DNA of 8,017 nt from CAIOZA01 sp964464375 (GTDB taxonomy: Bacteria; Bacteroidota; Ignavibacteria; Kapaibacteriales; UBA2268): assembly GCA_964464375.1 (NCBI GenBank), contig CAYXFU010000073.1, forward strand, positions 1-8,017. The letters are read 5' to 3'. This document shows positions 1-6,777 of the stretch, piece after piece. The position numbers were made by a program, and so were the translations under genes. The stretch's first letter is position 1, and every line of letters starts with the position of its first letter. The notes under the pieces were generated by a model. That model made no database searches. It worked only from the letters and a program-made list of their open reading frames with translations, and was not told the DNA's origin.

Positions 1-7
1 TGAGAAA

Positions 8-145
8 GTGTGAAGACTACGATTCTGTCATTCTGAGGAAGCGAAGCGACCGTGAGTTCCGAAGGACTGCGTAGCGCATCCAGTATTAATGCGGACTGGA
101 TTCCTCACTACGTTCGGAATGAAATCTAAAACTGACTTTTCACAC
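8..145. repeat. MITE-like palindromic repeat, left copy
   Basis: This non-coding repeat has imperfect terminal inverted repeats: GTGTGAAGACT at 8-18 pairs with ACTTTTCACAC at 135-145, 9 of 11 positions. Inside are nested inverted arms: TCATTCTGA (28-36) against TCGGAATGA (114-122), and ATCCAGT (78-84) against ACTGGAT (95-101). Positions 21-122 match the reverse complement of 7916-8017 without gaps, about 92 of 102 bases by hand count, and the match continues more loosely to 145. No open frame fills it, so it is best read as a non-autonomous, transposon-derived or REP-like dispersed repeat. The outer limit at 8 rests on the terminal inverted repeat only, because the right copy is cut by the window end. 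Confidence 0.8.
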
Positions 146-231
146 TACCTCGTATGCAGAAATTTATTCATAATTTGGGAATAAATCAAGAATTAACCAT
201 ATTAATAAAATGATTTTAAAAAAAAATAATC

Positions 232-237
232 AGGAGA
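232..237 (+). promoter_or_regulatory. Ribosome binding site of the ferritin-like gene
   Basis: AGGAGA lies 4 bases before the ATG at 242. It is a good Shine-Dalgarno match in an AT-rich leader and fixes the start of the ferritin-like gene. Confidence 0.75.
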
Positions 238-241
238 ACAA

Positions 242-694
242 ATGACAGAATCAGATTTTAATCAAGTAATCGAAAAAGCAATTCAAGCGGAAATTGATGC
301 CGCAAATTATTATAGAAATCTTCAGAATATAATTAAAGTTGATGCTTCAAAAGTGATATTGAAGGAACTTGAAAACATGGAATGGGGCCACATGAAGATC
401 CTTCAGAATATTGACAGTGCTACTGTTGAATCTTATCAGAAACAAGACATCAGAAATCTGGGAATATCAGAAACTCTGCACACCCCAGCTGAATCTGCAC
501 ATTTGACCATCCAGGAGATTCTTATTACCGCTATAAAGCGCGAAGAAAACGCATGGAAAATGTACACTTCATTATCTGAGGAAACAGAAGACATAAGAAT
601 TAAATTAATTCTTCTAAAACTCGCTGACGAAGAGGCTAAACACAAGCTTCAGCTTGAAACAATTTATGATACGGAAATTCTTTACGAAAACTAG
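242..694 (+). CDS. Ferritin-like / rubrerythrin-type di-iron protein
   Basis: This 150-residue, almost wholly helical protein shows the two half-sites of a ferritin-like four-helix di-iron fold. The first is E17-x2-A20-x3-Y24 followed by E47-x2-H50 (EWGH). The second is E101-x2-A104-x3-Y108 followed by E131-x2-H134 (EAKH). These match the carboxylate and histidine ligands of rubrerythrin-type proteins. There is no C-terminal rubredoxin domain (no CxxC pairs), so it is a stand-alone di-iron domain rather than a classical rubrerythrin. There is no signal peptide, so it is probably cytoplasmic. Family members oxidise or store iron or reduce peroxide; the exact substrate cannot be told from sequence. 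The start is supported by AGGAGA just upstream. It appears monocistronic, since the next gene begins 105 bases later with its own leader. Confidence 0.85.
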   Translation: MTESDFNQVIEKAIQAEIDAANYYRNLQNIIKVDASKVILKELENMEWGHMKILQNIDSATVESYQKQDIRNLGISETLHTPAESAHLTIQEILITAIKREENAWKMYTSLSEETEDIRIKLILLKLADEEAKHKLQLETIYDTEILYEN

Positions 695-799
695 CTAACA
701 AATGCGAAATTAATTTGTATATAATTTGTAACTTTTCCGATGGTTAGTGTGTCATAACATTAAGTATTAGTGAATTTTTCAAAATAATCAGATAAAATT

Positions 800-3799
800 A
801 TGAAGCAACTAATCATCATTCTGGCTTCTATCCTTTGCACAGCAACGATATTAGCACAATCGACATCAGGTAACCCAGGCGGTCAACTGCCCAATAACAA
901 TGGGAATATTCAATTGCCGGTACAATCCAATCCGGAATTGATTAAGCTCAGATTAATAACTAATCCTGAAATGACAGCTGAGTGGAAAGCCTTTACTGCC
1001 AGACACGGCTCTTGGAGCATCTTATTCGATGAAGCAACCGGGCTAATCCACAAAGCTTTTGGTGAAGCTATTCAGTTGAATCTGTCAAATATGGAGGAGG
1101 CTACTATAGTGGAAGCAGGTAAGCAATTCTTATCAGAAAATTCTAATCTATTCGGGGTTGACACTAAGAATTTAAAATTATCAAGCTTTTCGGATTATTC
1201 AAATAAGTTAAACATCGGATTTAAGCAGTATTACAAAGATTTGGAAGTGGTTCTGTCAAAGATTAATCTGAAGATTCATCATAATGGAAACTTATCAGCA
1301 TTTAGTGCACAGTATTATCCAATTCCGGAAATGAATGTTACAAATCCCATGATCTCAGCTGAACTAGCGGCAAACCTTGCGAGCATTGGATTAACTTATA
1401 ACATCGCAACAGATGAGTCGAATGTAGATAATAAATTATACATTTTACCCTATACCATAGGAGAATACACTGAATATAGGTTGGTTTACAGAGTAGAAGT
1501 AAAGATTGAAGCTACACAAGCAAATTATTTCACTTATGTTGATGCAATGGACGGACGTATCCTTTGGAGACAGAATATGACCATGAACGCAAAATCTTCA
1601 GTCACTTCGACTGCTCCGGTTAGAATAAAACATAGCCGTGAACCCGCAATAATAAAGAATTTGCCGGATCAATTTATAACTGTTGGTTCAACAAAATACA
1701 CAACTGACATCTATGGGAAAATTGATGTTGATATTACTGATTCTACAAATGTTAATGCTACATTCGAAAGTAAATGGACTAAAGTCACAATGAAAAGCGG
1801 TCCAAGATCTACTGCTAATCTAACTACAAAATTATTACCCGGTCAGAATCTTGTTATTGACTGGAATGACACCAATTCGCACAAATTTGAAAGAAGTTTG
1901 TTTTATCATGCAAACTTAATTCATGACTACGCAAAGGAAATTGATCCATCAATGTCCTTCATGGACTTTAGCTTAGCATTAACTATTTATTTCAATGATC
2001 CTTATAGCTCAGGACCTAATGCGATGTCACAGGGCACTGCAATTAGTTTCTTAGCAGTAGGAGTTTCAACATATAACCTTTCTGAGTGTTCATCGGTTTT
2101 GTATCATGAATATGGACACAGCATTAATGGTCTTCTTTACAAACAGAAGGGATCTGCAAATGGAATGGCTAACCTATCGTGCAACGAGGGAACTGCCGAC
2201 CTGTTCTCATGTTTGAATCTTGACGATCCAAGAGTTGGCTTTGGATATAAGCCAAGTGACACAAATCAATACATCAGAACACTTAAGAACCGAATAATAT
2301 ATCCTGATAGCTTACATGCGGATGGGCATTATAACGGTCAAATACTTGGTGGAGCTTTCTGGGATTTAAGAGAGGTTACTGATCTTGATTATGTTCGCCA
2401 TCTTTCTCACTTTACAAAGTATGGATTGCCCGATGACCCTGATATTGGGAAAGCATTCTCTGATTGGTTTATAGAAACCCTTTTAGAAGACGATGATGAC
2501 GGAAATATCGGCAACGGTACTCCCAATTTTCTGAAAATAGTAGAATCATTCAACAATCATCATATTGGAACAGACCTTTTGATGAAAATGGGATTCTCGC
2601 ACACTCAGTACTCAGATACCAGAGAAACAGTTAAGCCCTATAATTTAGATTTTAAAATTGACGCAATCTCTGTTGCAGGGTTTGTACCTCAGAATGTGAA
2701 ACTTCTTTGGTCAATAGATGATTTCAAGACTACAAATTCAGCAGATGCCACTTTCAATGGCAATGGCTCTTACTCAGCTAGTGTCCCTGCTCAAAAGGCA
2801 GGCTCTATAGTTAGATACTACATGTCGGCTGATGATCCGATAACAAACAATCATATTAATTTCCGTAAAGGGAATTCATCTACGATTCCATTTCAATTTT
2901 TAGTTGGTTTTAAGTCAATCATGACTGATAGTTGTGAAACTATTGCAGGCTGGCAGACATATTCGGTAGACGATAATGCTTCTAAAGGGAAATGGGAAAA
3001 TGGGAAACCTAATCAGATAAACCTTGCTAATTATGGTTATGGGATTGTACAACCCGGGAAAAACCATACTGCGAATGGTGTTAATTGCTGGGTAACAGGT
3101 GCCAAGGGTACATCTTCCTCATTTACTCAGTATATGCCTGACGGAAGAACTACTTTGACATCACCATTAATTGATATAACGAATTTGACAAAACCGATTA
3201 TTAAATACTACAAATGGTTTGCAAATAATTATCTAATGTCGGAACTCGGTCTTGAAACATACTGGAGGACTGCAGTATCTATTGATAGTGGTAACACCTG
3301 GACAATTATATCATCGACAAAGGATCCAACTATTAATTGGGAAGTAGAAATTATTCAGCTTTCAAAATTCTTAAAACCGAACACAACTGCTATTAAAATA
3401 AGGTTTATCTTTGATGCACCTTTATCATTCGGTAATACTTTTCCTTATTCTTTTAATGAAGGATTGGTCGATGACTTCGAGGTTCTCTCTGTTGATGAAT
3501 CATTAGTTGGTGTCGAAACTCAGCCGGTATTCACAAGCTCAGAACTGACTATCACACCCAATCCTGTTATGGATTACATAGAAATCGACTTGACAAGATG
3601 GGCTCCACTTGCCAAGTGGAGTCCATCTGTTGAGATAAGAATCTTTAATGTTCTAGGAGAAATACAGACCACCCCGTCACTTCGTGACACCCCTCCTTGG
3701 AAAGGAGGGGAAAAAGTCAAGATCGATGTGTCAGGATTAGCTGCTGGTATGTATTTTTTGAGAATTGGGGATAAAGTTGGGAAGTTTGTGAAGTTGTAG
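800..3799 (+). CDS. Secreted gluzincin metalloprotease (thermolysin/fungalysin-like) with T9SS tail
   Basis: This 999-residue secreted zinc peptidase starts with a signal peptide (residues 1-20, cleavage likely after LAQ). Residues about 75-260 resemble FTP and PepSY propeptide domains, ending in the typical YVDAMDGRILWR stretch. The catalytic domain covers about 360-595. It has the zinc motif HEYGH (436-440, E437 catalytic) and the third ligand E463 in NEGTADLFS, 22 residues after the second histidine, which makes it a gluzincin. HYNGQILGGAFWDLRE (510-525) and DDDDGNIGNGTPNF (564-577) are typical of M36-like bacterial relatives. Residues about 705-900 look like a beta jelly roll ending in GLVDDFEV, as in MAM or immune-inhibitor-A-like regions. 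The tail 915-999 is a Por-type sorting domain (TITPNP, GMYFLRIGDKVGKFVKL), implying export by the type IX system and release or anchoring at the surface. Two in-frame palindromic insertions interrupt this tail. No clear Shine-Dalgarno site precedes the ATG; the signal peptide supports the start. Confidence 0.9.
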   Translation: MKQLIIILASILCTATILAQSTSGNPGGQLPNNNGNIQLPVQSNPELIKLRLITNPEMTAEWKAFTARHGSWSILFDEATGLIHKAFGEAIQLNLSNMEEATIVEAGKQFLSENSNLFGVDTKNLKLSSFSDYSNKLNIGFKQYYKDLEVVLSKINLKIHHNGNLSAFSAQYYPIPEMNVTNPMISAELAANLASIGLTYNIATDESNVDNKLYILPYTIGEYTEYRLVYRVEVKIEATQANYFTYVDAMDGRILWRQNMTMNAKSSVTSTAPVRIKHSREPAIIKNLPDQFITVGSTKYTTDIYGKIDVDITDSTNVNATFESKWTKVTMKSGPRSTANLTTKLLPGQNLVIDWNDTNSHKFERSLFYHANLIHDYAKEIDPSMSFMDFSLALTIYFNDPYSSGPNAMSQGTAISFLAVGVSTYNLSECSSVLYHEYGHSINGLLYKQKGSANGMANLSCNEGTADLFSCLNLDDPRVGFGYKPSDTNQYIRTLKNRIIYPDSLHADGHYNGQILGGAFWDLREVTDLDYVRHLSHFTKYGLPDDPDIGKAFSDWFIETLLEDDDDGNIGNGTPNFLKIVESFNNHHIGTDLLMKMGFSHTQYSDTRETVKPYNLDFKIDAISVAGFVPQNVKLLWSIDDFKTTNSADATFNGNGSYSASVPAQKAGSIVRYYMSADDPITNNHINFRKGNSSTIPFQFLVGFKSIMTDSCETIAGWQTYSVDDNASKGKWENGKPNQINLANYGYGIVQPGKNHTANGVNCWVTGAKGTSSSFTQYMPDGRTTLTSPLIDITNLTKPIIKYYKWFANNYLMSELGLETYWRTAVSIDSGNTWTIISSTKDPTINWEVEIIQLSKFLKPNTTAIKIRFIFDAPLSFGNTFPYSFNEGLVDDFEVLSVDESLVGVETQPVFTSSELTITPNPVMDYIEIDLTRWAPLAKWSPSVEIRIFNVLGEIQTTPSLRDTPPWKGGEKVKIDVSGLAAGMYFLRIGDKVGKFVKL
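3596..3628. repeat. Palindrome inside the protease sorting domain (first)
   Basis: Two 15-base arms (3596-3610 and 3614-3628) pair around a 3-base loop GCC. The only non-Watson-Crick position is G3602 opposite T3622, a G-U wobble in mRNA. The sequence is read in frame as residues 933-943 (RWAPLAKWSPS), an odd Trp/Pro-rich stretch between two sorting-domain strands. This looks like a dispersed palindromic repeat captured by the gene. Confidence 0.75.
3676..3710. repeat. Double palindrome inside the protease sorting domain (second)
   Basis: Two hairpins lie almost back to back. GTCAC-TTC-GTGAC covers 3676-3688. A perfect 9-base stem CCCCTCCTT / AAGGAGGGG with loop GGA covers 3690-3710. They are translated in frame as residues 959-971 (PSLRDTPPWKGGE), which falls between the strand ending GEIQ and the strand VKIDVSGL. 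As with the first palindrome, 3-base loops dominate. This suggests a composite repeat that inserted without breaking the frame. Confidence 0.75.
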
Positions 3800-3841
3800 A
3801 GTTTGAAAAGTTAATAAGATTATATGATTGTGATTACAGAA

Positions 3842-4081
3842 TCAGACTATTTTTACCTTTTCATAAAGGAATTCCGGAGCTAAATCAGCACCATTTTCCC
3901 ATTCGATTGTATTCATGATTTTAGAAATCTTGAAATTTTTAAATGACTCTCTATCTTTCAACGGTTCGAATATTTGACCCCAAAGAACATTATGAAGATC
4001 AGCTACTCCGGCTGTTCCATCATTAAATTCGATCCATATTTTATATTCATCCAGATACCTGGCTGATGTAACTTCAATCAT
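3842..4081 (-). CDS. DUF2442 domain protein, partner of the upstream DUF4160 gene
   Basis: This 79-residue protein is almost entirely a DUF2442 domain. It shows the family pattern of an N-terminal beta part (ARYLDEYKIWIEFNDGTAGVADL, given as YKIWIEF at 14-20 and FNDGTAG at 20-26) followed by IFEPLKDRESF and the closing WENGADLAPEFLYE. The biochemical role of the family is not established. DUF2442 genes are often found directly beside DUF4160 genes, and the pair is regarded as toxin-antitoxin-like on gene arrangement; that reading is an inference here. The ATG lies 4 bases after the TAA (4088-4086) that would end the restored DUF4160 frame. GGAG (4092-4089) overlaps that stop and acts as its ribosome binding site, so translational coupling is likely. 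It converges on the protease gene, with 42 bases between the two stops. Confidence 0.85.
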   Translation of the reverse strand: MIEVTSARYLDEYKIWIEFNDGTAGVADLHNVLWGQIFEPLKDRESFKNFKISKIMNTIEWENGADLAPEFLYEKVKIV

Positions 4082-4085
4082 AAAT

Positions 4086-4157
4086 TTACTCCAAAGGAGG
4101 AATTTTTTTAAGTTCTAAATGCTGAACTGCTAGATGCCAATCTTCAAGCAGCATATC
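4086..4157 (-). pseudogene. Out-of-frame C-terminal remnant of DUF4160
   Basis: Reading from 4157 in the +1 frame gives 23 residues that begin DMLLEDWHLAVQ and end KKIPPLE before TAA at 4088-4086. This is the expected DUF4160 ending (a LLE-W helix followed by an I-PL motif). Skipping the single base 4158 joins it to residue 62 of the upstream frame and yields an 85-residue protein of normal family length. The stop then lies 4 bases before the DUF2442 start, the spacing expected of an intact two-gene operon. This shows that the disruption is recent or artefactual. Confidence 0.75.
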
Positions 4158-4344
4158 CTTTATATAGCTGATACCATTCCATAACTGCATTCAAAGCTCT
4201 TCTAGGGAATTTACCTTCAACAATACCCGATTCTATCTCAATAGTAATTTGATAATCTCCATATTTTGCATGAAAATGCGGAGGTACATGATCATTATAG
4301 ACCATATAAATTATTATCCCAAGAAATCTACTTATTTCAGGCAT
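4144..4344 (-). CDS. DUF4160 domain protein, C-terminus lost by frameshift
   Basis: The 66-residue open frame begins with the DUF4160 signature MPEISRFLGIIIYM, has the conserved PPHFHAKYG (21-29), and continues to FPRRALNAVMEWYQLYK (46-62). It then reads GYAA and stops. Family members are usually about 80-90 residues and continue with a LLEDW-type helix. That missing part is present immediately downstream in the +1 frame (4157-4086). The break falls at G4158 next to an AAAGG run on the minus strand. As written, the gene makes a shortened protein that may be inactive. If the extra base is a sequencing or assembly error, the gene is a normal 85-residue DUF4160. It forms a two-gene unit with DUF2442. 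The start has only a weak AT-rich leader; the MPEISRF opening supports it. Confidence 0.75.
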   Translation of the reverse strand: MPEISRFLGIIIYMVYNDHVPPHFHAKYGDYQITIEIESGIVEGKFPRRALNAVMEWYQLYKGYAA

Positions 4345-4516
4345 AAATTAACTTTAATAAAAATGTAAATTTAAACAATTCGAAATAAAACTAAAAATCT
4401 TTCTTTCTACCTTCAAAAACTTTTCTGAAAATGATTAATACAAAATTCATTTTCTTATTAAGAAGAATAGTATTAAATTAGAAATGAATAGACTAGTCAT
4501 TTAGATTTCATAATTT

Positions 4517-6325
4517 TTAAAATGGTCTAACGCAACGTACTGATAGACCGTCTGTCTTTGGTGTATCATTGATTTTATAGATTATCGGATCCCAAGTATT
4601 TGACATTTGTATTCTAGATATTTCATCGGTACCAAGATATTTAGTTGAAGACCACCAATATCCACCACAGTCAATGTTGCCGAATCGATAGCCGAGGTTT
4701 ATATCTCTAAAAAAGCTTCGGGTTCCACCAGGGAGTGCGGTAAATCCTGTCCAATTGGTCGTTATTGGACTATTTGGAGGACCAGCACACCAACCAATTG
4801 TTGATCTCAATGCTCCAGCATCACCTTTAACAGCTGAAATTAACCCTTCCCAATTATAAATATTTGGTATATTCCAACCTTGTGGAGCAAGTCCACGAGG
4901 GTCGGTAAGGGCATACCAGTTATATAATTTACCGTATTTTGCCCCTAATATCGGATCATTGTTATAGTAGCACCAGGCACCTGTCGTTAAATTTTGCCAG
5001 GCAATAGAGTCAGTTACATTGGGTATTGTATCACCATTTCTATAAGTAACAACGTCAAGGTTTTTTGTAGTCCAAAATTGATCACCTATTAATACTTCAT
5101 CTGATGTCAATTGTAAAGTAAAAAATACTTCATTACCTTTTAAATTATCAACTATCACATATACAATTCCTGTCCCAATCCCATTTGGAATTTTAAATGA
5201 AATTAATGTATCATTCCAGATTAAATAATTTTTAATTTTGTTCACATTAAAAGATACGTAACTTGAACTATTTGCGATCCCAAATCCCTTGCCCAATAGA
5301 TTAATTTGATCTCCTATTTTGCCTGTATTCGGAGTAATAGAATAAATTCTTAATTTACTGTTTGAATCAGCTGAAACATCTTTGATACATCGAACAGAAA
5401 AACCCATTCTTCTATCATAAGAGTATCTATAAACTCGGGATGAATTAGATGTAAGTTCTATTTGGCTTGCCTTTGTCGCCTTATAATCATTTAAATCAAC
5501 CGACGAAGTCCAAAATTCAGTTAATCCTCCAATATATCCAAATTCACCAGTAGGATATTTTCTGATTCCACCAGGAAGTGCTGAAAACCCGCTTTTATTT
5601 GTTGCACCTGTATTTGGATCAGCCCATAATCCATTTCCTGCTTTGATAGTTCCTATACTTTTTAGATCTCCTCCAGCAGTCAATGTATCTCCTATATTAT
5701 TTATCAATTCTGTATATTCAAGGTAGGATGGTATATGCCAACCAGCAGGAGCCAATCCTCGAGGATCATTCACTGCATACCAATTATATAATTTGCCATA
5801 AATGTTTCCCATTGCAGGGTCATTATTATTATAACACCATGCTCCTGTCTTAAGTTTTACCCATTCTAATGAATCAGTTACTTGTGGAATTGGATCTCCA
5901 TTTCGATAATGATCAACATCAAGATTTTTTTTCATCCAAACTTGTGGACCAATTGCTACAGATTCATAAGGATTGGGATCAGATAGAAAAATATTAAATT
6001 CAACTTCATTGCTTTTCATTTTATTTACTGTTATCGTTACTTTTCCTGAAGTAGCACCAACAGGAACCTTGACTTTTACAATTGTATCACTCCAAAAGGT
6101 ATACTCAGTTGCACGTATACTATTGAAAGAGATAAAACTTGTATCTTTTGTATTTTCAAATCCTTTACCATAAACTGTTATGAGGTCACCGATTCTTGCA
6201 GTAGAAGGATTTAACAATGTAATCATGAAATTTGATGCTGGTTTTATTGGATTTAAAGGATCATCCTTACAAGATGATATAATTATTAAACCAACTATTA
6301 CTAGTAAAAGAGAAATTTTTCTCAT
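4517..6325 (-). CDS. Lipoprotein with two tandem TIG/IPT + FISUMP modules
   Basis: This is a 602-residue envelope lipoprotein. It has a signal peptide with a lipobox ending ISSC (lipidated Cys19), followed by KDD, a charged start common in Bacteroidota surface lipoproteins. The mature part holds two repeats of one module. Module 1 has a TIG/IPT immunoglobulin-like domain (about 33-113) and a Fibrobacter succinogenes major paralogous (FISUMP) domain (about 122-316). Module 2 has TIG (about 325-406) and FISUMP (about 411-602). Both FISUMP copies show IGxQxWxxKNLDV, YRNGDxIP, TGAWCYxNNDP, YGKLYNWYA, DPRGLAPxGW, LPGG and a closing SVRC. FISUMP function is unknown; these proteins are typically exported and surface-exposed, so binding or adhesion is a guess. 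Start: AGGAGA at 6338-6333 lies 7 bases before ATG. It is divergent from prfB and apparently monocistronic. Confidence 0.9.
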   Translation of the reverse strand: MRKISLLLVIVGLIIISSCKDDPLNPIKPASNFMITLLNPSTARIGDLITVYGKGFENTKDTSFISFNSIRATEYTFWSDTIVKVKVPVGATSGKVTITVNKMKSNEVEFNIFLSDPNPYESVAIGPQVWMKKNLDVDHYRNGDPIPQVTDSLEWVKLKTGAWCYNNNDPAMGNIYGKLYNWYAVNDPRGLAPAGWHIPSYLEYTELINNIGDTLTAGGDLKSIGTIKAGNGLWADPNTGATNKSGFSALPGGIRKYPTGEFGYIGGLTEFWTSSVDLNDYKATKASQIELTSNSSRVYRYSYDRRMGFSVRCIKDVSADSNSKLRIYSITPNTGKIGDQINLLGKGFGIANSSSYVSFNVNKIKNYLIWNDTLISFKIPNGIGTGIVYVIVDNLKGNEVFFTLQLTSDEVLIGDQFWTTKNLDVVTYRNGDTIPNVTDSIAWQNLTTGAWCYYNNDPILGAKYGKLYNWYALTDPRGLAPQGWNIPNIYNWEGLISAVKGDAGALRSTIGWCAGPPNSPITTNWTGFTALPGGTRSFFRDINLGYRFGNIDCGGYWWSSTKYLGTDEISRIQMSNTWDPIIYKINDTPKTDGLSVRCVRPF

Positions 6326-6332
6326 AGCAAAT

Positions 6333-6338
6333 TCTCCT
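6333..6338 (-). promoter_or_regulatory. Ribosome binding site of the FISUMP lipoprotein
   Basis: AGGAGA on the minus strand lies 7 bases before the ATG at 6325. Together with the signal peptide it fixes the start. Confidence 0.7.
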
Positions 6339-6470
6339 AATTTGAATTACTTTTTAATTATTCTTTAAAACAATAAATGAAGAACACAATATATAACAAA
6401 AAAGTTACACAAGTTTTGAAAAATAATTTTATATTTGACACGAAGTGGCTGAATGACAAACCCGTTCTAG

Positions 6471-6635
6471 GTCGCTCCTACGGAGCTTGGGTGGTGTGTG
6501 TGGGAACATTTTTCTATTAATATCTTTTCCCTACGGGAAAAAACCACATCTATGAAAATGCTTTAACTCCGTTAGGAGTGAAATATTAATAGAAAAAATA
6601 GCACCAAAAATATTTAGAACCCCGTCAGGGGTGAT
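6471..6635. repeat. Cluster of four related short hairpins (CC-TRAC-GG family)
   Basis: Four stem-loops share the core CCT(R)ACGG. On the plus strand, GCTCC-TAC-GGAGC lies at 6474-6486 and TTTTCCC-TAC-GGGAAAA at 6525-6541. On the minus strand, ACTCC-TAAC-GGAGT lies at 6579-6566 and ACCCC-TGAC-GGGGT at 6632-6619. The stems differ by paired changes (T-A to C-G), while loop and flank stay alike. Two units point each way, so the cluster is roughly symmetric. It looks like several copies of one dispersed palindromic repeat family stacked in an intergenic region. Confidence 0.75.
6509..6597. repeat. 15-bp perfect inverted repeat enclosing two hairpins
   Basis: TTTTTCTATTAATAT at 6509-6523 is the exact reverse complement of 6583-6597. 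The 59 bases between hold the second and third hairpins of the cluster. The arms are the upstream flanks of two copies of one repeat unit placed head to head, so the whole could fold into a large cruciform or RNA stem. Confidence 0.75.
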
Positions 6636-6740
6636 ATATGATTGGGAAAAATAGCCAAAGGTTTTGAAAATTATTCATTCTAACCCAATTATATTATTAC
6701 ACCTAATTGATGCAAAACCGATTATTAACTAAAAATTCAG

Positions 6741-6748
6741 TATTTTTG
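6741..6748 (+). promoter_or_regulatory. Possible Bacteroidota-type -7 element for prfB
   Basis: TATTTTTG fits the TAnnTTTG consensus of the -7 box in Bacteroidota and lies 29 bases before the prfB ATG. I do not see a convincing TTTG/TTG -33 box at the usual 17-21 base spacing, so this is weak. Chance matches are common in such AT-rich DNA. Confidence 0.3.
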
Positions 6749-6777
6749 TAGTTTGTATTAATCCTAAGATTGAAGAA

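Larger units (their letters stand above)
6326..6777. other. Divergent intergenic region, repeat-rich, no gene seen
   Basis: These 452 bases separate the FISUMP lipoprotein and prfB, which are transcribed away from each other, so both leaders and promoters must lie here. The parts at 6326-6440 and 6661-6777 are very AT-rich and plausible promoter DNA. The middle (about 6471-6635) is a cluster of four hairpins and is richer in GC. GTTTTGAAAA occurs at 6413-6422 and again at 6661-6670, on either side of the cluster. I find no convincing coding frame, tRNA or known riboswitch. Confidence 0.6.

Noticed and set aside
436..645. Minus-strand open frame opposite the ferritin-like gene
   Set aside because: Shadow of a well-supported gene, with no recognisable domain and no ribosome binding site.
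711..728. TAATTTG twice upstream of the protease as a promoter
   Set aside because: It is one base short of the TAnnTTTG consensus and has no clear -33 partner; too weak to list.
3690..3710. Strong GC-rich hairpin as a transcription terminator
   Set aside because: It lies inside the open frame, 29 codons before the stop, and is followed by A residues rather than a T-run on the coding strand.
5973..6368. Two short plus-strand open frames opposite the lipoprotein start
   Set aside because: They lie antisense to the signal peptide and TIG domain and have no family resemblance.
6525..6541. TTTTCCC-TAC-GGGAAAA as a terminator
   Set aside because: The T and A tracts are part of the stem, no gene ends into it from either side (the neighbours diverge), and it matches the other three hairpins of the repeat family.
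6471..6635. CRISPR-like array
   Set aside because: The units are short palindromes in both orientations with differing stems and uneven spacing; there are no uniform spacers and no cas genes.
6413..6670. GTTTTGAAAA direct repeats as a target duplication around the hairpin cluster
   Set aside because: The repeat is 10 bases of very AT-rich sequence in an AT-rich region and could be chance; no terminal inverted repeats adjoin it.
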